7,075 bases of DNA, taken from contig CANBWF010000068.1 in the NCBI GenBank assembly GCA_947373075.1, positions 1 through 7,075 of the forward strand, written 5' to 3'. The position numbers and the translations under genes were made by a program. How positions within the stretch are numbered: position 1 is the stretch's first letter; each line of letters starts with the position of its first letter. The stretch comes from Actinomycetota bacterium (lineage in GTDB: Bacteria; Actinomycetota; Actinomycetes; S36-B12; UBA5976). The notes under the pieces are model-generated. The model did not search any database. It was not told where the DNA came from and saw nothing but the letters and a program-made list of their open reading frames with translations. Shown one piece after another: positions 1 to 6,421 of this stretch.

Positions 1-234
1 TCACCAATCGTTCAGTACGCAGTAAAGCAGAACTCAAGCAAGCTTGAATTAATTGGCACTCCATACGAATCAGCTCCATACGGCATTGCAGTGGCTAAAG
101 ACAATTCAGATTTAGCCAAATCAATTCAGAAGGCATTGCAAGATCTACAAGCTGATGGCACCTATGCATCCATTTTGGACAAGTGGGGCGTTACTGCCGG
201 AGCGGTAGATTCCATAACCATCAACGGAAAGTAA
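1..234 (+). CDS. Amino-acid ABC transporter substrate-binding protein, C-terminal part (partial)
   Basis: The reading frame is open from base 1 and ends at TAA 232-234, giving 77 residues of a protein whose 5' part lies outside the window. The tail reads 'YGIAVAKDN' followed by 'LQADGTYASILDKWGV', the classic end of the type 3 periplasmic/lipoprotein solute-binding family (SBP_bac_3, the HisJ/GlnH fold): the last lobe returns to domain I and closes with the helix containing 'G-Y-x-x-I-x-x-K-W'. The protein would capture an amino acid outside the membrane and deliver it to the permease encoded next. In an actinobacterium it would be a lipoprotein, but the signal peptide is not in view. The permease start is about 10 nt downstream, so the genes are cotranscribed. 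The exact amino acid cannot be read from this fragment. Confidence 0.9.
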   Translation, partial: SPIVQYAVKQNSSKLELIGTPYESAPYGIAVAKDNSDLAKSIQKALQDLQADGTYASILDKWGVTAGAVDSITINGK

Positions 235-244
235 TTTTCATTTG

Positions 245-1186
245 ATGTCAGACGCTAATCAGAATGCAGGTCCGAGCGAAAATTCGGACCTGCATTCTGC
301 TATGCCCACTGAAAAAATTAAAGCAATTCCATTACGCCACCCTTGGCGCAATCTAGTTGCTGCAGTTTTACTGGTTGCTTCGATTTCCTTTTTGTACGAT
401 GCCTCACATCGAGAAATTTATGACTGGGCAACATTTACTCATTACCTCTTTAACCATCGCGTACTAACTGGGGTGATAGTAACCCTCGAGCTAACGGCTT
501 ACGCAATGGTTATCGCGGTTTTGCTAGGCATCGGGCTGGCTGTTATGCGACAGTCGCCAAACCCAGTGCTCAAATCTGTGGCCTGGGCATTCATCTGGTT
601 TTTCCGAGGCACACCGGTCTATGTGCAGTTAGTGTTCTGGGGTTTGCTTTCCACTGTCTATCCATCAATTACCTTTGGCATTCCACATGTTGGCGACATC
701 GCCACCATTCCATCTATAAACAACCTTTCGTTGTTTGTGCTGGCTGTTATCGGACTTTCACTTAATGAAGCTGCTTACATGGCTGAGATCGTGCGTGCTG
801 GCCTGCTATCAGTTGATCGTGGCCAAGAGGAAGCAGCAAAAGCGCTGGGTATGGGCTGGGGCTTATCAATGCGCCGCATCATCATTCCGCAGGCTATGCG
901 AATCATCATTCCGCCAACGGGCAATGAAGTGATCTCAATGCTCAAAACCACATCCTTGGTTACTGCGATTCCGCTAACTATCGATTTATACATGGCTACT
1001 CGCGATATCTCGGCAACTACCTATAAACCAGTTCCGTTGCTGTTAGTTGCCTCAACTTGGTATTTGGTATTCACTTCCGTCTTGATGGTGTTGCAATACT
1101 TCCTAGAGAAGCGATTCGCCCGCGGCTACGCCCAAATGGGACTTGAAGTGCAAGCAGCGCCACTTGAAGGCAATGGTGCCGGCTGA
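245..1186 (+). CDS. Polar amino-acid ABC transporter permease
   Basis: This is the membrane subunit of an amino-acid importer of the His/Glu/Gln/Arg-Opp (HisMQ) type, 313 residues from ATG 245. A polar N-terminal tail of about 33 residues precedes hydrophobic segments near 36-52, 76-100, 112-139, 161-182, 230-250 and 262-285. The cytoplasmic EAA loop that docks on the ATPase is clear: E196-A-A, G202 and 'IIIPQ' with P215. 'RGTPVYVQL' near 121-129 is a family motif. Only one permease gene is present, so a homodimer is likely. The start is uncertain: TTG 242, ATG 245 and ATG 302 are all in frame. A GGAAAG at 226-231 favours 242/245, while a perfect stem-loop at 260-299 could instead be intergenic, with ATG 302 as the true start. 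The stop TGA shares its A with the ATG of the ATPase gene (TGATG). Confidence 0.93.
   Translation: MSDANQNAGPSENSDLHSAMPTEKIKAIPLRHPWRNLVAAVLLVASISFLYDASHREIYDWATFTHYLFNHRVLTGVIVTLELTAYAMVIAVLLGIGLAVMRQSPNPVLKSVAWAFIWFFRGTPVYVQLVFWGLLSTVYPSITFGIPHVGDIATIPSINNLSLFVLAVIGLSLNEAAYMAEIVRAGLLSVDRGQEEAAKALGMGWGLSMRRIIIPQAMRIIIPPTGNEVISMLKTTSLVTAIPLTIDLYMATRDISATTYKPVPLLLVASTWYLVFTSVLMVLQYFLEKRFARGYAQMGLEVQAAPLEGNGAG
260..299 (+). other. Perfect 16-bp stem-loop at the binding-protein/permease junction
   Basis: Bases 260-275 (CAGAATGCAGGTCCGA) are exactly reverse-complementary to 284-299, with an 8-nt loop at 276-283. No T-tract follows, so it is not a standard intrinsic terminator. It starts 26 nt after the substrate-binding-protein stop codon. 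By analogy with other binding-protein-first ABC operons, such a hairpin can protect the upstream mRNA from 3' exonucleases or partly block read-through, so the binding protein is made in excess over the permease. That role is inference. The hairpin overlaps the first codons of the permease if the latter starts at 242 or 245. Confidence 0.8.
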
Positions 1187-1959
1187 TGACTACGAATTCG
1201 CAATTTATGGTGCAGGCACAAAATGTGCACAAGAGTTTTGGTGCCCACGAAGTACTAAAGGGCATTACGTTAAATGTGGCTCACGGCGAAGTTATGTGCC
1301 TTGTGGGTCCATCTGGTTCTGGCAAGTCAACTTTCTTGCGCTGCATCAATCACTTAGAAGTTGTCAATGGTGGCCGACTACTCGTCGATGGGGAACTGAT
1401 CGGTTACCGCGATGGCGGTGAAAAATTGTTTGAACTCAAAGCAAGTGAAGCAGCGTTGCAACGTCGTGACATTGGCATGGTGTTTCAGAAGTTTAATTTG
1501 TTCCCACACTTAACTGCTTTAGAAAATGTTGTTGAAGCGCCAATTCGCGTGAAAAAACTCAGCCGTAGCGAGGCAATTGTGCGTGGCAAAGAGCTCCTCG
1601 CTCGAGTTGGGCTTGAAACCAAATTTGATGCTTATCCAGCGCACCTATCGGGTGGGCAACAGCAGCGGGTGGCAATTGCTCGGGCATTAGCAATGGATCC
1701 AAAACTGATGCTCTTTGATGAACCAACATCGGCGCTCGACCCAGAACTTGTGGGTGAAGTTTTAGATGTAATGCGCGAGCTGGCTAAAAGTGGCATGACC
1801 ATGATCGTGGTTACGCACGAGATGGGTTTTGCCCGCGAAGTAGCCGACTCATTGGTCTTCATGGATAACGGTGTTGTGGTTGAATCTGGTAAACCAGCTG
1901 AGGTGCTTTTGAATCCGCAGCATGACCGCACTAAAGCATTTCTCTCGAAAGTTCTTTGA
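1186..1959 (+). CDS. Amino-acid ABC transporter ATP-binding protein (HisP/GlnQ family)
   Basis: This is the cytoplasmic ATPase that powers the importer encoded upstream. All motifs are intact in 257 residues: Walker A GPSGSGKST (41-49), Q-loop with Q101 in 'VFQKFNLFPH', ABC signature LSGGQQQ (154-160), Walker B LMLFDEP (174-180), D-loop SALD (182-185) and switch His H211 in 'VTHEMGFA'. The stretch between Walker A and the Q-loop carries the extra 'RDGGEKLFELK' insertion typical of HisP-like proteins. The length is normal for the family. The start ATG overlaps the permease stop by one base, which points to translational coupling. A second in-frame ATG at 1207 is possible but has no better ribosome-binding site. 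The stop at 1957-1959 lies only 9 nt from the convergent metF stop. Confidence 0.96.
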   Translation: MTTNSQFMVQAQNVHKSFGAHEVLKGITLNVAHGEVMCLVGPSGSGKSTFLRCINHLEVVNGGRLLVDGELIGYRDGGEKLFELKASEAALQRRDIGMVFQKFNLFPHLTALENVVEAPIRVKKLSRSEAIVRGKELLARVGLETKFDAYPAHLSGGQQQRVAIARALAMDPKLMLFDEPTSALDPELVGEVLDVMRELAKSGMTMIVVTHEMGFAREVADSLVFMDNGVVVESGKPAEVLLNPQHDRTKAFLSKVL

Positions 1960-1968
1960 GCTTAGCCA

Positions 1969-2850
1969 TTAGGGGCGTTTTGTAATCATGGATAAACGTT
2001 CCAAAACAGACTTTGTTGGCTCGCTTTGATTCAAGGTGTAGAAGTGCAGCCCGGGAGCGCCCAGAGCGAAAACATCTTCACAAATTTGAACAGCCACATC
2101 AATGCCTAGCGCGCGTACTGATTCTGGATCATTTTGGAAACGAGCAAAGCGCATGCGTGTTGCGGTTGGCATGTGTCCACCACTTAGTTCAAGCATTCGC
2201 ACAATCTGCAGGTAACTAGTGACCGGCATGATGCCTGGGTACACCGCAAGCTTTGAACCGCGTTTTTCAAGTTCCGTAACCAGTTGTTCGTACCGATCGC
2301 TAGCAAAAACAAACTGGGTAATGGCGAATGTCGCGCCTAATTCTTCTTTTCGTAGCAGCACATCGATGTCGTGCTGCAGGTTGCCTTGCGAAGCAGGATG
2401 TATATCGGGAAATGCTGCTACGCCTACTGGCAGTGAACTCACTGAACCAATTAGCTGCACAAGTTCATCCGCATGAGTCAGACCATGTTCTGTAGTTGTC
2501 CAAGGGGCTGCTGGTCCGCCAACTGGATCCCCACGAAGTGCTAGAACGCCATCTAGACCAGCGGCTTCAAAGGATCTAACCTCAGCAACTAATTCATCGC
2601 GAGTAGCACCAACGCAGGTTAAGTGGCCGATTGTTGGGATTCCAGCTGTTTGCTTGATGCCTGTTGCCGTTTTTAATGAGCGATCTCGGGTGCTGCCACC
2701 TGCGCCGTAAGTCACTGAAACAAATGCAGGGGAGTAGGCGCCCAAAACCTCAACGGTTTTATCAAGTGTTGCTTGCCCAGTCTCGTCTTTAGGTGGAAAG
2801 AACTCGAAGGAGATTTGTGGCTCGGCGGGCGAGCTGACGTTAGAAGTCAT
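1969..2850 (-). CDS. metF: 5,10-methylenetetrahydrofolate reductase
   Basis: MetF reduces 5,10-methylene-THF to 5-methyl-THF with NAD(P)H through FAD, supplying the methyl group for methionine synthesis. The 293-residue product is close to the usual bacterial length of about 295. Landmarks in order are 'SFEFFPPK' with the catalytic Glu at 16, 'VTYGAGGSTRDRS' (47-59), 'HLTCVGATRDEL', 'ALRGDP' with Asp108 (equivalent of E. coli Asp120), 'AITQFVF' with Gln179, 'YPGIMPV' (204-210) and 'HFYTLN' (269-274). It is the single-domain bacterial form, without the C-terminal regulatory domain of eukaryotic MTHFR. ATG 2850 is chosen over the adjacent GTG 2853 because a perfect AGGAGG ends 4 nt before the ATG but only 1 nt before the GTG. 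It lies downstream of tgt on the same strand after a 114-nt gap, and converges on the ABC operon with a 9-nt gap. Confidence 0.97.
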   Translation of the reverse strand: MTSNVSSPAEPQISFEFFPPKDETGQATLDKTVEVLGAYSPAFVSVTYGAGGSTRDRSLKTATGIKQTAGIPTIGHLTCVGATRDELVAEVRSFEAAGLDGVLALRGDPVGGPAAPWTTTEHGLTHADELVQLIGSVSSLPVGVAAFPDIHPASQGNLQHDIDVLLRKEELGATFAITQFVFASDRYEQLVTELEKRGSKLAVYPGIMPVTSYLQIVRMLELSGGHMPTATRMRFARFQNDPESVRALGIDVAVQICEDVFALGAPGLHFYTLNQSEPTKSVLERLSMITKRP

Positions 2851-2854
2851 CACG

Positions 2855-2860
2855 CCTCCT
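2855..2860 (-). promoter_or_regulatory. Shine-Dalgarno AGGAGG that fixes the metF start
   Basis: On the minus strand AGGAGG is followed by 4 nt and then ATG 2850. GTG 2853 would leave only 1 nt and is therefore unlikely. The same AGGAGG-N4 spacing occurs before the Lys/Ala-rich gene at 6923, so the spacing seems normal for this genome. Confidence 0.8.
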
Positions 2861-2964
2861 GAAAATGGCCGAAGTTGTTAACTAGTCAATCCACGAGGCT
2901 TCGTTTCTTGCAGTCTCTAAATTAGCACGATGTGTGTGCAAATCTGCTTAGGGAAGGTGATTAA

Positions 2965-4194
2965 TTAGCTACTAGCACTTCGAGGGTAGCGGGCAAAGAA
3001 CTCTGCCTTTAATTCGTAATAAGTACCATCAATAATTGCTTTGCGTATCTTGGCAACTAGTCCAACCACAAAATGCTCGTTATGGATTGTCAACAAAGTT
3101 GCTGCTAGTAACTCTTTGGCTTTTACCAGGTGATGTAGATAAGCCTGCGTGTAATGCATGCAGGTGTAACAGTCGCAATCTTCTACCAGCTTCACAAATG
3201 AATCCCGGAATCGTGCATTGGTGATGTTGAAACGTCCATCCAAGCTATACACAGCAGCGTTACGTCCAGCGCGGGATGCTGCCACACAGTCAAAGGTGTC
3301 TGCACCTGCTTCCACGCCAATGAACAAATCTTCCGGTTCGCCGATACCAAGCAAGTGGCGTGGTTTTCCGGCAGGCAACTCTTCGCTAACCCAGCGCACG
3401 ATTGTGCCAAGTTGGTGTTTATCTAAAGCTCCGCCAATGCCAAAGCCATCAAAGTTCATGGCTCCAAGATCTCCGGCAGCTTGACGACGCAGATCTTCAT
3501 ACTGCGCACCTTGAATAACCCCAAAAAGCGCCTGATAAGGCTTGTGACTGCGTTCAACTGTTAACCGCTCGTGTTCATCAATGCAGCGCAATGCCCACAA
3601 CCGTGTGCGCTCTAGCGACTTAACTTGATACTCGCGAGTATTAAGCAGTGTTGTGCACTCGTCAAAGGCGAACATGATGTCGGCGCCAAGTTGATGCTGT
3701 ACCTGCATGGAAAACTCGGGGGTAAAGCGATGCATAGTGCCATCAATGTGTGACTTGAAAGTAACGCCATCATCATCAACATGCGCAAGACGTTGTTTGT
3801 GATCAGCAATCACATCATCCGACTGAACAGTGTCGGTTTCCATGGCTAAGACTTTTTTGAAACCCACTCCAAGGCTTAGTACTTGAAAACCACCGCTGTC
3901 GGTAAAAGTGGGGCCATTCCAGTTCATGAATTTGGATACGCCACCAGCAGCATCAACAATCGCCGGACCAGGTTGCAAATACAGGTGGTAGGCATTGGCA
4001 AGTAAGGCTTGAGCGCCAAGCTCGCGCATTGATTCAGGCATTACAGATTTCACTGTGGCTTTTGTGCCAACAGGGATGAAAGCAGGAGTCTCAATATCGC
4101 CATTTGGCGTATGAATGACACCTGCGCGGCCAACTGGGCGCAAAGATGAGTCGCTCGGAGCAAGCTCGTGCTTGATTTCAAAACTGAAAGTCAC
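2965..4194 (-). CDS. tgt: tRNA-guanine (queuine) transglycosylase, actinobacterial-type
   Basis: TGT swaps guanine 34 in tRNAs with GUN anticodons (Asp, Asn, His, Tyr) for preQ1 or queuine. The 409-residue protein has the family core: 'GTKATVKSVMPE' (43-54), 'TDSGGFQVLSL' with Asp99, 'AFDECT' with Asp178 and Cys180, 'GVIQGAQYEDLR' (225-236), the nucleophile Asp302 in 'FDCVAASRAGRNA', and the zinc site Cys340-x-Cys342-x2-Cys345 with His371 in 'IHNEHF'. Compared with canonical TGT as I remember it, there is an insertion after 'QVLSL' (about 110-140, 'GFKKVLAMETDT...VDDDGV'), and 'GGLAVGE' is replaced by 'GGALDKHQ' (254-261). I associate both with actinobacterial TGTs. The start is GTG 4194, with a GAGAG-type ribosome-binding site about 7 nt upstream. 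The marR stop lies 15 nt upstream, so the two are probably cotranscribed. No queuosine biosynthesis gene is in view. Confidence 0.94.
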   Translation of the reverse strand: MTFSFEIKHELAPSDSSLRPVGRAGVIHTPNGDIETPAFIPVGTKATVKSVMPESMRELGAQALLANAYHLYLQPGPAIVDAAGGVSKFMNWNGPTFTDSGGFQVLSLGVGFKKVLAMETDTVQSDDVIADHKQRLAHVDDDGVTFKSHIDGTMHRFTPEFSMQVQHQLGADIMFAFDECTTLLNTREYQVKSLERTRLWALRCIDEHERLTVERSHKPYQALFGVIQGAQYEDLRRQAAGDLGAMNFDGFGIGGALDKHQLGTIVRWVSEELPAGKPRHLLGIGEPEDLFIGVEAGADTFDCVAASRAGRNAAVYSLDGRFNITNARFRDSFVKLVEDCDCYTCMHYTQAYLHHLVKAKELLAATLLTIHNEHFVVGLVAKIRKAIIDGTYYELKAEFFARYPRSASS

Positions 4195-4209
4195 AAATAT
4201 CTCTCTGAA

Positions 4210-4683
4210 CTATTTTGCTTTAGAGGTTACATTGCCGGCATCGGCATGTGCGGCAAGTTTCTTGACGGCTTTACCAAGGGCCGCAAATTCATTATCGGTG
4301 AGAATATCTACAAAATGATTTCGAACACTTGTCACATGCGAGTGCGCCGCAGATACGAGAGTCTTCCAACCAGTATCTGTTAAGACAGCAAACTGGCCTC
4401 GACGATCGTCGTCGCAGACTTCGCGGGTGACCAAACCAGCAGTCTCCATCCGGTCTATTTGGTGTGACAACCGGCTACGGGAAATAAGTACTTGCTCAGC
4501 AAGTTCGCTCATGCGAATACGTCGTTTAGGATTTTCGGAAAGTCGAACCAAGATTTCGTAGTCGCTGGTGGTTAACCCGTGTGATTGTTGTAATTCAGAA
4601 GTAAGCGTGTGTTCCAGAAGTTGCGAGGCAGTCAACCAGTCGCGCCAAATGCGCTGCTGTTCCGGGCTGAGCCAACGAGTCAT
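4210..4683 (-). CDS. MarR-family transcriptional regulator
   Basis: This is a 157-residue dimeric winged-helix DNA-binding protein. The N-terminal helix ('WLSPEQQRIWRDWLTASQLL') and a C-terminal helix ('NEFAALGKAVKKLAAHAD') would form the dimer interface. The helix-turn-helix spans about 58-86 ('MSELAEQVLISRS' followed by 'RLSHQIDRMETAGLVTRE'), and the wing 'CDDDRRGQFAVLTDTG' (90-105) carries the family's D-x-R-R pattern. 'LTTSDYEILVRLSE' is the usual MarR first-helix motif. Ligand and targets cannot be read from sequence. It is 39 nt downstream of the sugar-kinase gene and 15 nt upstream of tgt. No Shine-Dalgarno precedes ATG 4683, but a TAAACT -10-like hexamer sits 6 nt before it, fitting a leaderless transcript that would also drive tgt. 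Confidence 0.93.
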   Translation of the reverse strand: MTRWLSPEQQRIWRDWLTASQLLEHTLTSELQQSHGLTTSDYEILVRLSENPKRRIRMSELAEQVLISRSRLSHQIDRMETAGLVTREVCDDDRRGQFAVLTDTGWKTLVSAAHSHVTSVRNHFVDILTDNEFAALGKAVKKLAAHADAGNVTSKAK

Positions 4684-4689
4684 GTCTGA

Positions 4690-4695
4690 AGTTTA
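4690..4695 (-). promoter_or_regulatory. Candidate -10 element for a leaderless marR(-tgt) transcript
   Basis: TAAACT on the minus strand fits the actinobacterial TANNNT -10 pattern. Exactly 6 nt separate it from ATG 4683, so transcription would start at the A of the start codon. A weak -35-like TTAGCG lies at 4714-4719 with an 18-nt spacer. The absence of a Shine-Dalgarno supports this reading. Confidence 0.45.
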
Positions 4696-4722
4696 CTCTC
4701 GCCAGTCAGGGCGCGCTAACCG

Positions 4723-5493
4723 CTAATCGCGTTCCCAAATGGCGATTCCGCCCAAAATTCCAGCGGTGTTTTCCACGATTGTTACTTTAGGACCAAAATC
4801 ATAATCATCAAGTAGTCTCGCGTTTCCGCCGCCAATGTAGATGTGATCGAAGAACATGAATTGATCAAACGCATCGATCGCTTTGGCTACTCGCTGAATC
4901 CAACGTTCTTTGCCAGCTTCGCGTCGCGCTGCGTTACCGATTTGTTGTTCGAAAGTGTCGCCCTTGCGAAATGGTGCATGACCTAATTCAAGGTGGGGTA
5001 GTAGGTGGCCATCAAAGAACATGGCGGTTCCACAGCCGGTACCTAGTGTCATGACAAACTCAAGGCCCTTGCCGCGAATGACCGCGCAGCCTTGTACATC
5101 TGCATCGTTTGCAACTCGCACTGGCGCATCGAACTGTTTATTCAGCGCATCTTCAAGATCGAATTCACGCCAGATCTTCACCAATGCTGGATCGACTTCA
5201 CCCTCAAGTGTCTTTTTTGAGAATGATGGGATGTTGAACACTCGACCGTCACGCACAAGACCGGGGAATCCCACAGTTACTCGACCAAAGCCAGGTAGCG
5301 CTTCAGCTATTTTGCCGATCTCGCCCAACAGCACATCAGGAGTACATGGGTAAGGAGTTTCAAAGCGAACGCGTTCGCTAATCATGTTGCCGCTAGCGTC
5401 AAGCAGCGCGGCTTTGATTCCGCTGCCACCGACATCAACAGATAAGGTGACTACGTCATGAAGAAAGGCGTGTTTAGGCACGTTAGAAATCAT
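4723..5493 (-). CDS. ROK-family sugar kinase, polyphosphate-glucokinase-like
   Basis: This is a 256-residue cytoplasmic kinase of the ROK/ASKHA fold, probably making glucose 6-phosphate from glucose with polyphosphate and/or ATP. Visible motifs are the phosphate loop 'SVDVGGSGIK' (Asp20 to Lys27), 'GFPGLV' (75-80), 'NDAD' with the likely catalytic Asp130, the second phosphate motif 'LGTGCGT' (150-156), 'ELGH' (169-172) and the adenosine-side 'YIGGGNAR' (219-226). The Cys-rich zinc motif CxCGxxGCxE of typical ROK repressors and glucokinases is absent, as in the PpgK subgroup. Length also fits PpgK (about 250-270). I leave the symbol blank because the phosphoryl donor and sugar cannot be settled by eye. 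ATG 5493 overlaps the map stop by 4 nt (ATGA) with only a weak ribosome-binding site, so it is probably translated by coupling to map. Confidence 0.88.
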   Translation of the reverse strand: MISNVPKHAFLHDVVTLSVDVGGSGIKAALLDASGNMISERVRFETPYPCTPDVLLGEIGKIAEALPGFGRVTVGFPGLVRDGRVFNIPSFSKKTLEGEVDPALVKIWREFDLEDALNKQFDAPVRVANDADVQGCAVIRGKGLEFVMTLGTGCGTAMFFDGHLLPHLELGHAPFRKGDTFEQQIGNAARREAGKERWIQRVAKAIDAFDQFMFFDHIYIGGGNARLLDDYDFGPKVTIVENTAGILGGIAIWERD

Positions 5494-6350
5494 ACCTGTG
5501 TCAGGATATCGGCGCCGTCACTGGTCACCACAAGCGTGTGTTCAAACTGGGCAGTGCGTTTGCGGTCTTTAGTAACAACAGTCCAGCCATCGGCCCACAT
5601 ATCCCAAGAATATGTGCCCAAAGTTAGCATCGGCTCAATAGTGAAAGTCATGCCTTCTTCCAAAATTGTGTCGTAATGCGCGCTGTCGTAGTGCGGAATT
5701 ACTAGGCCGCTGTGAAATGCGGAGCTGATTCCATGGCCAGTGAAATCACGGACAACTCCGTAATTAAAGCGTTTTGCGTAAGACTCGATAACCCGACCGA
5801 TTACGTTAACCGGGCGACCTGGTGCCACCGCAGCAATAGCGCGGCGAAGTGACTCTTCGGTGCGCTCGACAAGTAGGCGCGATTCCTCATCAACTTCACC
5901 GGCGAAAAATGTTGCATTGGTGTCGCCGTGAACGCCATGTATAAATGCTGTGATGTCAATGTTTACGATGTCTCCATCTTGCACAACTGTTGAATCAGGG
6001 ATCCCATGACAAATGACTTCGTTCAAACTCGAACAAAGTGACTTTGGAAATCCTCGGTAACCCAAAGTAGATGGGTAAGCCTGCTGATCACACAAATACT
6101 CGTGCCCTAATCGATCTAGTTCGTCAGTAGTGATACCTGGTTGAATTGCGGCGCCAACAAGTTGTAGTGCTTCGGCAGCAATACGGCCAGCAATCCGCAT
6201 CTTCTCGATTGTCTCAGTGGACTGAACATCCGAACCTTTGTAAGTGGCAGGAGATTTCTTTCCCACATACTCTGGACGGGCAATAGATTTAGGAACTTCG
6301 CGCATTGGCGAAATAGTTCCTGGTTTTAAAGTTCCCACTGGTGCTGACAC
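5490..6350 (-). CDS. map: Methionine aminopeptidase, type I with N-terminal extension (MetAP1c-like)
   Basis: This enzyme removes the initiator methionine from nascent proteins at the ribosome. All five metal ligands of the pita-bread fold are present in 286 residues: Asp132 ('NIDITA'), Asp143 ('HGDTNATF'), His206 ('TGHGI'), Glu239 ('TIEPM') and Glu270 ('QFEHTL'). The substrate-contact His115 lies in 'NEVICHGIP', and His213 in 'FHSG'. A leader of about 45 residues, containing 'KPGTISPMREVPKSIARPEYVGK', precedes the catalytic domain. It closely resembles mycobacterial MetAP1c (MapB), whose proline-rich extension has been proposed to contact the ribosome. Start GTG 6350 is chosen because it begins just ahead of that conserved extension. 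No Shine-Dalgarno is present, but a -10-like TAGACT 6 nt upstream suggests leaderless translation. It is the first gene of the map/sugar-kinase pair and is divergent from the small gene at 6422. Confidence 0.96.
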   Translation of the reverse strand: MSAPVGTLKPGTISPMREVPKSIARPEYVGKKSPATYKGSDVQSTETIEKMRIAGRIAAEALQLVGAAIQPGITTDELDRLGHEYLCDQQAYPSTLGYRGFPKSLCSSLNEVICHGIPDSTVVQDGDIVNIDITAFIHGVHGDTNATFFAGEVDEESRLLVERTEESLRRAIAAVAPGRPVNVIGRVIESYAKRFNYGVVRDFTGHGISSAFHSGLVIPHYDSAHYDTILEEGMTFTIEPMLTLGTYSWDMWADGWTVVTKDRKRTAQFEHTLVVTSDGADILTQV

Positions 6351-6356
6351 AGATTA

Positions 6357-6362
6357 AGTCTA
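6357..6362 (-). promoter_or_regulatory. Candidate -10 element for leaderless map transcript
   Basis: TAGACT on the minus strand matches TANNNT and lies exactly 6 nt before GTG 6350, placing the transcription start on the start codon. No convincing -35 is visible at the expected distance; TTTCGC at 6379-6384 is the best, and it is weak. Confidence 0.42.
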
Positions 6363-6409
6363 AGACAGTACGAATTGTGCGAAATCACACTTCGCTAAAC
6401 GCCCGCTGG

Positions 6410-6415
6410 CACAAT
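6410..6415 (+). promoter_or_regulatory. Candidate -10 element for leaderless small-protein transcript
   Basis: CACAAT is one base from the TANNNT pattern and ends exactly 6 nt before ATG 6422. The purine run AGAAG at 6416-6420 is only 1 nt from the ATG, too close to act as a normal Shine-Dalgarno, which favours leaderless initiation. No clear -35 is visible. Confidence 0.35.
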
Positions 6416-6421
6416 AGAAGT

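Noticed and set aside
1143..1421. 92-aa + strand frame over the permease/ATPase junction
   Set aside because: It is out of frame with the intact Walker A coding sequence and has no domain; a frame shadow.
1976..1998. CGTTT...AAACG inverted repeat near the metF 3' end
   Set aside because: A 5-bp stem with a 13-nt loop inside coding sequence is too weak to call a terminator.
2851..2964. Possible riboswitch or promoter upstream of metF
   Set aside because: Only 4-bp stems (for example around 2923-2939) and a lone TAATTT (2919-2924) with no -35; no recognisable SAM, SAH or cobalamin riboswitch fold in 114 nt.
4714..4726. Direct repeat TTAGCG-G-TTAGCG on the minus strand before marR
   Set aside because: Only 6 bp each and partly within the kinase stop region; could be chance, although one copy lies at the -35 position.
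5021..5353. 110-aa open frame on the + strand inside the sugar-kinase gene
   Set aside because: It is antisense to a gene with clear catalytic motifs, has Ser/Pro/Arg-rich shadow composition, and shows no ribosome-binding site or recognisable domain.
6341..6421. Upstream extension of the small + strand gene
   Set aside because: The extension runs through the shared promoter region and into the map start; the conserved protein begins at ATG 6422.
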